A model generated the notes under the pieces. It did no database searches and was not told the origin of the DNA. It saw only the letters and a list, made by a program, of their open reading frames with translations. From the NCBI RefSeq assembly GCF_009870825.1, contig NZ_WTWY01000001.1:434001-498000 (forward strand): a stretch of DNA of 64,000 bases, in the 5' to 3' direction. The stretch comes from Paenibacillus sp. USDA918EY (lineage in GTDB: Bacteria; Bacillota; Bacilli; Paenibacillales; Paenibacillaceae). The position numbers and the translations under genes were made by a program. Each line of letters starts with the position of its first letter. The first letter of the stretch is position 1. This document shows positions 1 to 8,048 of the stretch, one piece after another.

Positions 1-599
1 TGGAAGGATTGCTCCGCAAGCTGCAGCCTTCGGCCAAACTGATCCGGACCGTAAACGGCCGGGTAAGCCCGTCCGAAATTATGAATACAGGATTGTTCGA
101 TTTCGAAAAAGCGAGCATGTCCGCCGGATGGATCCAGGAGCTTGAAAAGGATCATCATACCCCGGAAACGGAGGAATACGGCATCGGCTCGTTCGTTTAC
201 CGCAAACGCGCCCCGTTCCACCCGGAACGGCTGGCGGCTATGATGGCGGACTGGCCTGCCGAGGTGGTCCGGGCCAAAGGACTGGTCTGGCTGGCGGTCA
301 AGGACGATGTCGCCGCATCCTTTAGCCAGGCGGGACCGTCGATCCAGTTCGGCCCTGCGGGGTATTGGCTGGCGGCGATGCCTGAAGCCGAGCAGCGCGA
401 CATTTTGGCGGCCGAGCCGGACCTCAAAAGCAAATGGGATCCGACCTGGGGCGACCGAATGAACGAAATCGTTCTGATCGGGATCGACCTGGATCGCGAA
501 GCAATTGAACGGCAGCTGGATGCCTGCCTGCTCACGCCGGAGGAAATGAGCTTCGACTGGTCGCGGTTCCGCAATCCGCTGCCATGGGCGGCCATTTAA
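1..599 (+). CDS. CobW/YciC-type GTP-binding metallochaperone, C-terminal part (5' end outside window)
   Basis: The frame is open from the first base, so the gene starts upstream and only about the last 198 codons are here. The segment matches the C-terminal half of the CobW/COG0523 family: a linker ending in a TGLFDF stretch, followed by the CobW C-terminal domain, with the typical EYGIGSFVYRKRAPFHPERL run and a later KGLVWLA motif. Family members are G3E GTPases that deliver zinc, cobalt or other metals to target proteins; the Walker motifs and the metal-binding CxCC motif would lie upstream and cannot be checked. A perfect hairpin follows about 90 bp downstream. Family call is firm; the metal is unknown. 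Confidence 0.85.
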   Translation, partial: EGLLRKLQPSAKLIRTVNGRVSPSEIMNTGLFDFEKASMSAGWIQELEKDHHTPETEEYGIGSFVYRKRAPFHPERLAAMMADWPAEVVRAKGLVWLAVKDDVAASFSQAGPSIQFGPAGYWLAAMPEAEQRDILAAEPDLKSKWDPTWGDRMNEIVLIGIDLDREAIERQLDACLLTPEEMSFDWSRFRNPLPWAAI

Positions 600-690
600 G
601 CCATGCTGAAACCATATGCGTTTTTGAGCTTTGTGTGTATTTGGGATTACGGCAGGTCCGACTGCTTTCCCTCGTGACATTTCAGAACAT

Positions 691-723
691 CAAACAGCCC
701 GTTCTTTCTGAACGGGCTGTTTG
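691..723 (+). terminator. Hairpin downstream of the CobW gene
   Basis: A perfect 14-bp inverted repeat (CAAACAGCCCGTTC, five-base loop, complement) lies about 90 bp after the CobW stop. The T tract after it is poor, so it may be a weak intrinsic terminator or an mRNA-end stabiliser. Confidence 0.6.
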
Positions 724-850
724 GATTAAGGAATTGTCACACCCTATTTATTGAGGGGAGAATCCTCGTATCCTTCATCGTTATAATTCGTGTGCCGCAT
801 TTTGCCCAAAAAGTTCATGCCTTTGATCGTGCGTCTCGTCTTATCATCCC

Positions 851-1540
851 CTATTCAATAAATATTTCTATTGCTCTAACATGCATATTAAATTTATTGA
901 CTGTAAGGTAGAGCCTTTTAGCATATCTAGAAAAATATTCCAAAGCGGGTGATTCAAGCAAATTTTCATTAAACAGCCAATTTTGTGGAGCTAGAATAAT
1001 ATTTCCGCCGTTGAGTAACATAATATTATCCAAATATTCCCAAATAGAAGTTTCAAGTTCCCTATTTTCTACGTTGTTCATAGCTTGAAAGTTATCAATA
1101 ATTATTTCAATATCCTCGCAATCAAGTACTTGATTTCTAATATCTAATTCTGAACGTAGATAAAAGTCTTTTACTACCGGACTTAAGATATCATTCTCCG
1201 TGACAACTTGTTGAAATGCCATTCTCGATTCATTTTTCATCTCACTTAATCTAATAGATGTTAGCTCATTATTCTCATGTATGCCTTCTATCGAATTAAA
1301 ATGTGGTGCAACCAGATCAATAATAAAACGATAGATTTCAAGTGAATACAAAGGTACCTCAAAAGAAGTACCGCGCTTTTCCTGTAAGAATGGCGCAACA
1401 ATCCATTGGAGCAAACTATTTTCTTCTAAGTGATATGGCGCTGAGGTATTTACAGATAATTGATTGATAGCAAAGTCAGCATTATATATTTCGTGTGACA
1501 AGTTTTTTCTTTCAATGTGTTCAACTCTCTTATACCACAT
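851..1540 (-). CDS. Hypothetical cytosolic protein, AT-rich
   Basis: Not recognised. The start was set at the ATG giving MWYKRVEH because AGGAG lies about 8 bases before it; two ATGs 6 and 30 bases further upstream are in frame but too close to, or upstream of, this site. The product is about 229 residues, acidic, with no signal peptide or clear membrane span, and is rich in Asn, Ile and Glu. Base composition is far more AT-rich than the CobW gene on one side and the dehydrogenase on the other, which suggests acquisition. It lies directly downstream, on the same strand, of a gene for a small secreted protein, with a hairpin in the 66-bp gap. A secreted-effector/immunity arrangement is possible but rests on layout only. 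Confidence 0.65.
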   Translation of the reverse strand: MWYKRVEHIERKNLSHEIYNADFAINQLSVNTSAPYHLEENSLLQWIVAPFLQEKRGTSFEVPLYSLEIYRFIIDLVAPHFNSIEGIHENNELTSIRLSEMKNESRMAFQQVVTENDILSPVVKDFYLRSELDIRNQVLDCEDIEIIIDNFQAMNNVENRELETSIWEYLDNIMLLNGGNIILAPQNWLFNENLLESPALEYFSRYAKRLYLTVNKFNMHVRAIEIFIE

Positions 1541-1558
1541 CAGCATCTCTCCTAATAG

Positions 1559-1590
1559 GAAACTGCCCAAGTATATAACTGGGCAGTTTC
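1559..1590 (-). terminator. Intergenic hairpin between the secreted protein and the downstream gene
   Basis: GAAACTGCCCA (1559-1569) and its complement TGGGCAGTTTC (1580-1590) form an 11-bp perfect stem. On the minus strand it follows the stop at 1607 and ends a few bases before the ribosome binding site of the next gene, so it could attenuate read-through or set the ratio of the two products. The T tract is short and interrupted. Confidence 0.55.
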
Positions 1591-1606
1591 TATTAAATCA
1601 TTAATA

Positions 1607-2134
1607 TTAGTATACTCTAATAGTACTAGGAGTTACAGCAATAATGTCATAAACTGCATATCGCCCTTCAATTGACCCATATTTTTCTACGGAAAACGTC
1701 CCCTTACCCGGTGTGAATTCTATCTGACCTTTCTCAGTTGGTTTATTCCCACCTTTTGGATTAATATAATGATCTTTTTGACCCACGATTTTGCCACTAT
1801 CATTTTTTACATCAAAAATTAGAACTCCTTGTTGAATTGCTTCACCTGATCTTGTTAATGTTACTGTCCAATTACACAACATTTTGCCGCTGCCGATTGC
1901 TTCACAATTTATTGTTCCAAACCCTCCCACACCTGCTGCATGAGTATTTATTTCATCAGTTGTTAAATTTTTCAAGTCGGCAGCGTTATTCTCTATTCCT
2001 TCCTCCACTAGAAAAAATCGAGAACTGAAACTTGTTTGCTGGGATTCTTCTGGATTTGCAGAATCAGCAAACGACGCGATAGGTAATGAAAGTAGCATAA
2101 ATACAATAAAAAGAGAGAATAACAGTTTTTTCAT
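1607..2134 (-). CDS. Small secreted protein of unknown function
   Basis: The product starts with a classical Sec signal peptide: a KK pair, a hydrophobic core rich in Leu, Phe and Ile, then a cleavage region near ASFADSA at about residues 20-25. The mature part is about 150 residues with two cysteines (in NCEA and MLCNW) and a beta-rich C-terminal half. I chose the ATG giving MKKLLFS; an in-frame ATG four codons upstream cannot be excluded, and neither has a strong ribosome binding site. Family not recognised. The gene is AT-rich and precedes the unknown gene at 851-1540 on the same strand. There are no Cys anchors for lipid attachment, so it is probably released or wall-associated. Confidence 0.65.
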   Translation of the reverse strand: MKKLLFSLFIVFMLLSLPIASFADSANPEESQQTSFSSRFFLVEEGIENNAADLKNLTTDEINTHAAGVGGFGTINCEAIGSGKMLCNWTVTLTRSGEAIQQGVLIFDVKNDSGKIVGQKDHYINPKGGNKPTEKGQIEFTPGKGTFSVEKYGSIEGRYAVYDIIAVTPSTIRVY

Positions 2135-2146
2135 TTTATCAACCAT

Positions 2147-2692
2147 CTATGTTAAATTTTAACAATCTAAATTGTAAATATTTCCATGGGGAAATGATCA
2201 ACAAGTACTGCCTTATATGAAAATCAATATTACTATTGTTATGATTTTATTAGATAAAACGAAAATAGATCGACATAATACCTAAACTATGTATTTATAG
2301 AGTGAATTTTTAAAAGGATTTCCATTCAACCAGTAACTCCAATAGATTCAGCAACAACATGTGTATTAACATAAAGATAATTTTCTGTTTCATCTAAAAA
2401 AGGATATTGGATTAGGCTCTGCTCGTTTAATAATCGCTTTCAATATTCCAATTGTCATTCTTATTACAAGATCATTCTTTGAAGTTGTGACTGCTTTAGA
2501 GTTTTTTTTGATCCCAAGAACCGACAAGCCAAAAGCTTAAAAAAAATTACTGAACGTTTCCAATTGGCTTATCATAGCTTTGTCATCTAATGCTTTACCA
2601 TATTCAATATCACTTTTCCCGAACGCGATATCATGTGATGGACTTTCCACAAACAGGGCAGACTAGGGGAAAACAGCCATGGAGGTTGGAGC
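2147..2692. other. AT-rich gene-poor stretch
   Basis: No convincing gene. One open but start-less frame on the plus strand (about 2370-2540) encodes a hydrophobic run ending in a charged tail, and could be a decayed membrane-protein fragment. The end of the region carries the GGAGG ribosome binding site of the dehydrogenase. The base composition change against the flanking GC-rich genes suggests a junction of acquired and core DNA. Confidence 0.5.
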
Positions 2693-3829
2693 ATGAAGGC
2701 CGTAACGTACCAAGGAAGAAAAAAGGTGGAGGTAAAGGAGGTCCGCGATCCCGGACTTGAAAAAAAGGACGACATTCTTGTCCGGGTAACGACGACCGCG
2801 ATATGCGGCTCGGATCTTCACGTGTACCACGGTTTAATCCCCGGCATGTACGACAACTATGTCATCGGCCATGAGCCGATGGGCATCGTGGAAGAAGTCG
2901 GCCCGGACGTGACGCGAGTCAAAAAAGGCGACCGGGTGATCATTCCGTTTAACGTCGCATGCGGACGATGCTACTACTGCCAAAACCAGATGGAAAGCCA
3001 ATGCGACAACGCCAACGACGCAAAGGATACGGGCGGGTATTTCGGTTATTCGGAGACTTATGGCGGTTATGCCGGCGGACAGGCCGAACTGATGCGGGTT
3101 CCATTCGGGAATTTCATTCCGTTCGTCGTGCCGAAGGACGCCGAGCTGGAGGATGAGCAAATTCTTTTCCTGTCCGACATTTTGCCGACGGCCTTTTGGG
3201 GCGTCGATCATGCCGGCGTGAAGCCGGGGGACACGGTCATCGTGCTCGGTTGCGGCCCGGTCGGGCTGCTTGCCCAAAGATTCGCCTGGAAAAAAGGGGC
3301 GAAACGCGTCATCGCCGTCGACCAGGTCGACTACCGGCTGGAACACGCAAAAAAACATAACAACGTCGAAACGTACAATTTCGGAGCGGTCGACGACTTG
3401 GACAAGCAGCTGATCGAACTGACTAAAGGCGGCGCCGACGTCGTCATCGACTGCGTAGGGCTTGATGCGAAGCGCACGCCGATGGAAAAGGTCGAGACAG
3501 CCTTGAAGCTTCAGGGCGGTTCGCTGGGGGCGTTCGACATGGCGGCCAACATCGTCCGCAAGTTCGGCACGATTTCGGTCGTCGGCGTATACGGATTAAA
3601 ATACAACCTGTTCCCGTTTGGCCATTTGTTCGAAAGGAACATTACGGTCAAAATGGGGCAAGCCCCCGTCATCCACTATATGCCGGATCTTTTTGAAATG
3701 ATCAAATCCGGGGAAGTGGACGCCACCGACATCATTACGCACCGGCTTCCCATGTCGGAAGCGGAGCATGCATACCGCATTTTCGATAACAAAGAAGACA
3801 ACTGCATTAAAGTGGTGCTGAAACCTTAG
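2693..3829 (+). CDS. Zinc-dependent alcohol dehydrogenase (MDR family)
   Basis: A full-length (378 residues) medium-chain dehydrogenase that should oxidise an alcohol or polyol with NAD(P). Catalytic zinc ligands are visible as C38 (in ICGSDLH) and H60-E61 (GHEPMG). The structural zinc site is complete: C90, C93, C96 and C104. The Rossmann motif GCGPVGLLA is near residue 186, followed by an Asp at the end of the next strand (VIAVDQ), which favours NAD over NADP. The long insert after the zinc loop and the C-terminal pattern resemble the AdhB/glutathione-independent formaldehyde dehydrogenase-like group rather than sorbitol dehydrogenase. GGAGGTTGGAGC precedes the ATG. It stands alone and is closed by a terminator. 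Substrate not predictable. Confidence 0.88.
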   Translation: MKAVTYQGRKKVEVKEVRDPGLEKKDDILVRVTTTAICGSDLHVYHGLIPGMYDNYVIGHEPMGIVEEVGPDVTRVKKGDRVIIPFNVACGRCYYCQNQMESQCDNANDAKDTGGYFGYSETYGGYAGGQAELMRVPFGNFIPFVVPKDAELEDEQILFLSDILPTAFWGVDHAGVKPGDTVIVLGCGPVGLLAQRFAWKKGAKRVIAVDQVDYRLEHAKKHNNVETYNFGAVDDLDKQLIELTKGGADVVIDCVGLDAKRTPMEKVETALKLQGGSLGAFDMAANIVRKFGTISVVGVYGLKYNLFPFGHLFERNITVKMGQAPVIHYMPDLFEMIKSGEVDATDIITHRLPMSEAEHAYRIFDNKEDNCIKVVLKP

Positions 3830-3845
3830 CGAGGTTGAGAAGAAT

Positions 3846-3884
3846 AAACGGATTCCCGTGAAAACACGGCGGATCCGTTTTTCT
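3846..3884 (+). terminator. Intrinsic terminator after the alcohol dehydrogenase
   Basis: An AAACGGAT...ATCCGTTT stem with an inner CGTG/CACG pairing around an AAAA loop is followed by TTTTTCTTCTT, starting about 16 bp after the stop. Confidence 0.8.
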
Positions 3885-4026
3885 TCTTATATATCCATTC
3901 CGGGTTCCATCAAAGTAACTGATACCGGGTCCAAGATCATTACGAAATATAATATGTACATGAGCGAAAACCAAAAGCTTTTGTTTCCATTCGAAGACGG
4001 GCTGCCCGAACCCGGGCGGCCCCCGA

Positions 4027-4800
4027 TCAAACCTTAGCGAACCATAACGTCCAAGGATCCTTCTCGACAATCGGGCCGGATCCTTTTATTTTTCCATCAA
4101 TATACGTTATCAGCTCTTCCAGCTCTGCATCCGAAAGTTCATGCAAAATCGAACGTCCGGTGCGCCGCCGCAAATCCTCGAACAATGCCTCGGGGTCAGG
4201 ATGGACCGCCCTTGGCTCCCACCATTTCAGCTCGCGAATGTCGCGAAAACCGCTCTCGCGAAGCGCTTCAGTCACTTTTGCGGAATCATGCCTCCGAGAC
4301 ATCTCCGTTTCCATAAGCCTTGGGAATTTTTCGAAAATGTATCCGCGGATATGCGTATCCGATCCGGGCAATACGCTGTCCTCCGGCGTCCGGTCCTGCA
4401 CGATCAGCGTGCCGCCGGTTTTCAACATTCTTCGGGCTTCGCGAAAACATGCAGGCAAATCGTTCAAGTGATGGATCAGCGCCCGTTCCAGCACGACATC
4501 GACATGCTCCGAAGGCAGCGTCGACTCGGTTGCAGTGCCTTGAATCCACTCCACTTCATGCGTTTCTCCTACATTTTGTTTCGCCCCCCGCAGCATTTCC
4601 GCCGAAAAATCGACGCCGATGACATGCTCGGCTCCAAGGGCAAGCAACGCTTTCGTATAGATTCCTCCGCCGCAGCCAATATCCGCCGCCCGTTTTCCTT
4701 TTAGCTCCACTTGCTTGGAAATCAGCTCAAGCCAAGAGGCATCCGCGACGCGGGTCGTATAAGAAGTTTGGTTTCGTGGATCATGAAAGTCCATTGGCAT
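4027..4800 (-). CDS. Class I SAM-dependent methyltransferase
   Basis: A soluble 257-residue protein with a methyltransferase 11/25-type Rossmann fold. The SAM-binding motif I, DIGCGGG, is at residues 40-46, an acidic residue ends strand 2 (GVDFS), and motif II/III segments (VDVVLERALIHHL, LKTGGTLIVQD) follow at the usual spacing. The C-terminal 100 residues form a substrate-recognition extension. AAAGGAGGG precedes the ATG. The gene is divergent from the ABC transporter at 4975 and not in an operon. The methyl acceptor cannot be predicted; small-molecule methylation is most likely from the fold class. Confidence 0.85.
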   Translation of the reverse strand: MPMDFHDPRNQTSYTTRVADASWLELISKQVELKGKRAADIGCGGGIYTKALLALGAEHVIGVDFSAEMLRGAKQNVGETHEVEWIQGTATESTLPSEHVDVVLERALIHHLNDLPACFREARRMLKTGGTLIVQDRTPEDSVLPGSDTHIRGYIFEKFPRLMETEMSRRHDSAKVTEALRESGFRDIRELKWWEPRAVHPDPEALFEDLRRRTGRSILHELSDAELEELITYIDGKIKGSGPIVEKDPWTLWFAKV

Positions 4801-4974
4801 AAAGAAAAGCCCTCCTTTTGTTTCGTCTAATGAAACTTAGTTTTATTAAATGGGATGATTTACGTGTATTATATAACATTCCAAATGGAATGGCTACATT
4901 TTCGAAGAAATTAGCGGACGTTATAAATTCTTTAGAATTGCCCTCTACGATAGATCCCAGGAGGGGAATTGAAT

Positions 4975-5703
4975 ATGAGAGTACTGGAAATTGAACATGT
5001 AACCAAAAAAGCAGGACGGCGGACGCTTATAAGCGACATGTCCTTTGAAATTATGCAGGGGGATGTTTGCGGTTTCGTCGGCCCGAACGGCGCCGGCAAA
5101 ACAACGCTCATCCGCATGATTACGGGGCTGGTCAGGCCGGGTGAAGGCACCATCCGCATCGAAGGTTTCGACGTGCAGCGGGACCGGATGAAGGCGCTTG
5201 GCCGGGTCGGAGCCATCGTGGAATCGCCGATCTTTTTCCCATATATGTCCGGCAGGGACAACTTGCTGAATCTCGTGAAACTGCATGCAAGCATCCCAAA
5301 AGAAAACCGCGCCGCACGCGTCGACGAGGTTCTGGCTACCGTCGGGCTGGACGGGCGCGGACGCGATAAAGTCAAAACCTATTCCCTGGGCATGAAGCAG
5401 CGCCTCGGCATTGCCCAAGCGCTGCTTGGAAACCCGAAGCTCATCATCTTGGACGAACCGGCCAACGGGCTGGACCCGATGGGGATTCGCGAGCTGCGCA
5501 ACCTGATTCTAAAGCTGAACCAGACGTACGGCATCACCTTTTTCGTATCGAGCCATCTGCTTGACGAACTGCAGCGGATCTGCAACCGCTTCGTCATCAT
5601 CAAGGAAGGACGGCTCGTATGGCAGGGCACGCAGGAAGCGTGGCTGCAGATGGCCGGAACGAGCAGCCTGGAAGACCATTTCGTGGAGATGATGACCACA
5701 TGA
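4975..5703 (+). CDS. ABC transporter ATP-binding protein, BcrA/antimicrobial-peptide resistance type
   Basis: The ATPase of an export or resistance ABC system, 242 residues. Walker A GPNGAGKTT is at 36-44, the signature YSLGMKQ near 136-142, Walker B LIILDEP at 156-162, and the H-loop in SSHLLDE. The VESPIFFPYMSGRDNL and TYGITFFVSSHLLDELQ segments are typical of the BcrA/lantibiotic-immunity group. The ATG at 4975 is preferred because AGGAGGGG lies 8 bases upstream; a TTG two codons earlier is too close. Its TGA overlaps the next gene's ATG (ATGA), and two permeases and a two-component system follow on the same strand. Together they suggest a self-contained peptide-antibiotic sensing and detoxification module. 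Confidence 0.9.
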   Translation: MRVLEIEHVTKKAGRRTLISDMSFEIMQGDVCGFVGPNGAGKTTLIRMITGLVRPGEGTIRIEGFDVQRDRMKALGRVGAIVESPIFFPYMSGRDNLLNLVKLHASIPKENRAARVDEVLATVGLDGRGRDKVKTYSLGMKQRLGIAQALLGNPKLIILDEPANGLDPMGIRELRNLILKLNQTYGITFFVSSHLLDELQRICNRFVIIKEGRLVWQGTQEAWLQMAGTSSLEDHFVEMMTT

Positions 5704-6542
5704 GGGCTTTATTTCACAGCGAATGGGAACGTTTGTGGAAACGTAAAATCGCCTGGCTGTTCCTGATCGCCATTCCGCTGATCATTGTCCTGACGGCTAA
5801 ATATTACATCGGCCATAACGCGTCCGTTCCGCTTGGAAGTCCCGAGCATACGACGGCGGAAAACTTTCCGGTCATGGCCATGATCGAGCAGCTGATCGTC
5901 GTGTTTAACTTCGTGGCGCTTGTGCTTTTGACCGTTTCCTTTACGGAGGAATACCGTTCGGGCCAGCTGCGGCTCGTCATGCTGCGGGCATACGGCAGCT
6001 CGCAAATTTTCTGGGCCAAATGGCTGGCGTTTGCGTCCATGATGGCTTTGTTTTTTATCGTTTATTTGGTTGCGGCGGCCATCGCCGGTTACGTTTTTTT
6101 CGAATCTTCGCCGCAGCAGGCGTTGTTTTATTACGATCATGCCGTTTCAAGCCAATACATGATCGGTTATACGCTCGGCTATTACGGGATGGCTTATGCC
6201 TCGGTCGTCGGAACGGCGGCCGTCTTTATCGCGATCGGCGTCGTCTCCCGTTCGTCGACCGCGGCCATTGGCCTCGGCATGGGATTTTTGCTTTGTTCCC
6301 TCGGGTATCCGCTCGTCTATGACATGTTCAACCGCGTCACGGGGTTCGGCTGGCCGGCCATGCTGAAATACGTCTCGCTGACGGAAATCCAATTTAGCGG
6401 GATCGCGGTCATGCTATCAGACAGCGCGGCGGTAAGGGGATGGCATGCCGGACTGTGGATGGTGCTTATACTTGCGGGATATATCGCGGTGTTTACGGCA
6501 GCCGCCCGTCTCATCTTCACCAAATCGGATCGCTTCATATAA
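5700..6542 (+). CDS. ABC-2 type permease subunit 1
   Basis: A membrane partner of the ATPase at 4975, about 280 residues with roughly six hydrophobic spans: one after the N-terminal RKIAWLFL segment, then a long outside loop with GHNASVPLGS, then clustered spans. The motif SFTEEYRSGQLRLVMLRAYGS after the second span is the coupling-helix region common to ABC-2 permeases of the BcrB/NatB kind. The ATG at 5700 overlaps the ATPase stop by 4 bases, giving translational coupling; upstream starts in the same frame would lie inside the ATPase gene. It resembles the next permease gene, so the pair probably arose by duplication and forms a heterodimer. Confidence 0.85.
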   Translation: MRALFHSEWERLWKRKIAWLFLIAIPLIIVLTAKYYIGHNASVPLGSPEHTTAENFPVMAMIEQLIVVFNFVALVLLTVSFTEEYRSGQLRLVMLRAYGSSQIFWAKWLAFASMMALFFIVYLVAAAIAGYVFFESSPQQALFYYDHAVSSQYMIGYTLGYYGMAYASVVGTAAVFIAIGVVSRSSTAAIGLGMGFLLCSLGYPLVYDMFNRVTGFGWPAMLKYVSLTEIQFSGIAVMLSDSAAVRGWHAGLWMVLILAGYIAVFTAAARLIFTKSDRFI

Positions 6543-6556
6543 GGAGGAAATGGATC

Positions 6557-7327
6557 ATGATGCAGCTTTTGCAAAGCGACTGGCAGCGGATATGGAAACG
6601 GAAAAAAACTTTTGCCAGTCTGTTGATTTTTGTTGCGATCGTGCTGCTCGACTGCCTGTTTTTGGGCGTGCAGTCGTTCGGGGCGTTCGATAACGTATCG
6701 TCGGTGCCTTTGACCGCACAAAATTTTTCGCTTTTTTTGCTCAAGGAAGTCTCATTTTTTCTGGTGCTGATTATCGGCCCGATCCTGATGATCGACAGCT
6801 TTAACGGCGAATATCACGGAGGGCAGCTGCGTCTGGTGCTGATCCGCCCGATATCGATCCTGCGGCTGTTTGCGGCAAAATGGATCAATCTGGCCGTCAT
6901 CATGCTGCTGTTTGTGGCCGTAACCTTTGCCGTTGGGGAAGGTTTCGGGCATCTGCTCAAACCAAGCGTCGACTCCGTCGTATACCTGAATCCGGAACAG
7001 GCTTACGGCCCTGCCGGCGCATTCATATACAACCTGGAATCCTACGGATTGTTTCTGCTGATTCTGCTCGCGCAATTAAGCGTGACCGCGGCCCTTTGCA
7101 CCCTGCTTCCGAGCCCGATCATTTGTTATCTCGGCTGGATCGGAGTGGCTGTCGGCGGCCTGTACGTTTCGGACACGCTCGGATTTTTGCTGATGGGAAT
7201 GAGCACCGTCTTCCAATGGATGGCCGGCCGGTACGTTCATGCCTTTCTTTTGCCGGTATTCGGTTGTATATTTCTAGGTTTTGCCGTTACAATGTTGTGG
7301 TGGAATCGAAGAAACTGGGTGAAATAG
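6557..7327 (+). CDS. ABC-2 type permease subunit 2
   Basis: The second membrane subunit, 256 residues. It starts at the ATG of MMQLLQSDW, 9 bases after AAGGAGG. Like its neighbour it has an N-terminal cytosolic WKRKK segment, a first membrane span, a short external loop, and the motif SFNGEYHGGQLRLVLIRPISI matching SFTEEYRSGQLRLVMLRAY in subunit 1. About six membrane spans in all. It lies 14 bp after subunit 1 and 25 bp before the response regulator, so all five genes should be one transcript. Confidence 0.85.
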   Translation: MMQLLQSDWQRIWKRKKTFASLLIFVAIVLLDCLFLGVQSFGAFDNVSSVPLTAQNFSLFLLKEVSFFLVLIIGPILMIDSFNGEYHGGQLRLVLIRPISILRLFAAKWINLAVIMLLFVAVTFAVGEGFGHLLKPSVDSVVYLNPEQAYGPAGAFIYNLESYGLFLLILLAQLSVTAALCTLLPSPIICYLGWIGVAVGGLYVSDTLGFLLMGMSTVFQWMAGRYVHAFLLPVFGCIFLGFAVTMLWWNRRNWVK

Positions 7328-7352
7328 CCCGGAAGCAGGGAGATTATTTTAC

Positions 7353-8048
7353 ATGCAGGACAAAATACTGATCGTCGACGACGAGGCCCAAATCGTGTCG
7401 CTGATGGAGCAGGCCATGACGGCGGAGGGATATCGGGTGCTGACCGCCTCAAACGGAACCGAAGCGATGAGTCGGCTCGGCGAGGCGCCGGATCTGATCA
7501 TTCTTGACGTGATGATGCCGGGCATAAACGGTTTTGAGCTTTGCCAGATGATCCGCGACGAGGTGGATTGCCCGATCCTGTTCGTCAGCGCGAAGCAGAC
7601 GGAAGCGGACCGGATTCAAGGGTTGTCCATCGGCGGGGACGATTATATTACGAAGCCGTTCAGCCTGCGGGAGCTTAAAGCGAGAGTGGCCGCCCATCTG
7701 CGCGGAAGCAGGAGAATGCGGGAAAGCTCCGCGGAACGGTCCCTGCTCCGGTATGGACGGCTGCGCATCGATTTGAAAGGCCGGGAAGTGCATGTCAACG
7801 AATCCGTCGTGCCGATGACCGCCAAAGAGTTCGACATCGTCGAGCTGCTGGCGCTGCATCCCGGACAGGTCTTTTCCAAGGAACAAATTTATGACCGGAT
7901 CTGGGGGCTCGAAGCGAGCGGAGACGCGAGCACCGTGACGGAGCACATCAAAAAGATCCGCGCCAAGCTGGGCGCAAGGGATCCTTTGAACAGCTATATT
8001 TCCACGCTTTGGGGGGTCGGCTACAAATGGGAAAGATCGGATTCGTAG
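7353..8048 (+). CDS. OmpR-family response regulator
   Basis: A DNA-binding response regulator of normal length (231 residues). The receiver domain has the acidic pair in IVDDEAQ, the phosphorylated aspartate D52 (LIILDVMMPG) and the conserved Lys in YITKPFS. The C-terminal winged helix has MTAKEFDIVELL and a recognition-helix region ending VTEHIKKIRAKLG, then the wing segment WGVGYKWE. It lies directly after the ABC exporter and overlaps the histidine kinase by 22 bp, so it probably controls the exporter in response to the kinase. Confidence 0.92.
   Translation: MQDKILIVDDEAQIVSLMEQAMTAEGYRVLTASNGTEAMSRLGEAPDLIILDVMMPGINGFELCQMIRDEVDCPILFVSAKQTEADRIQGLSIGGDDYITKPFSLRELKARVAAHLRGSRRMRESSAERSLLRYGRLRIDLKGREVHVNESVVPMTAKEFDIVELLALHPGQVFSKEQIYDRIWGLEASGDASTVTEHIKKIRAKLGARDPLNSYISTLWGVGYKWERSDS

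Noticed and set aside
2370..2540. Start-less hydrophobic frame in the AT-rich gap
   Set aside because: No start codon or ribosome site and no clear family match; kept only as a comment on the gap.
3954..4037. 27-codon plus-strand frame starting MYMSENQKLLFPFEDGL
   Set aside because: No ribosome site, and it overlaps the 3' end of the methyltransferase. It may be a fragment of an old gene, but there is too little to support it.
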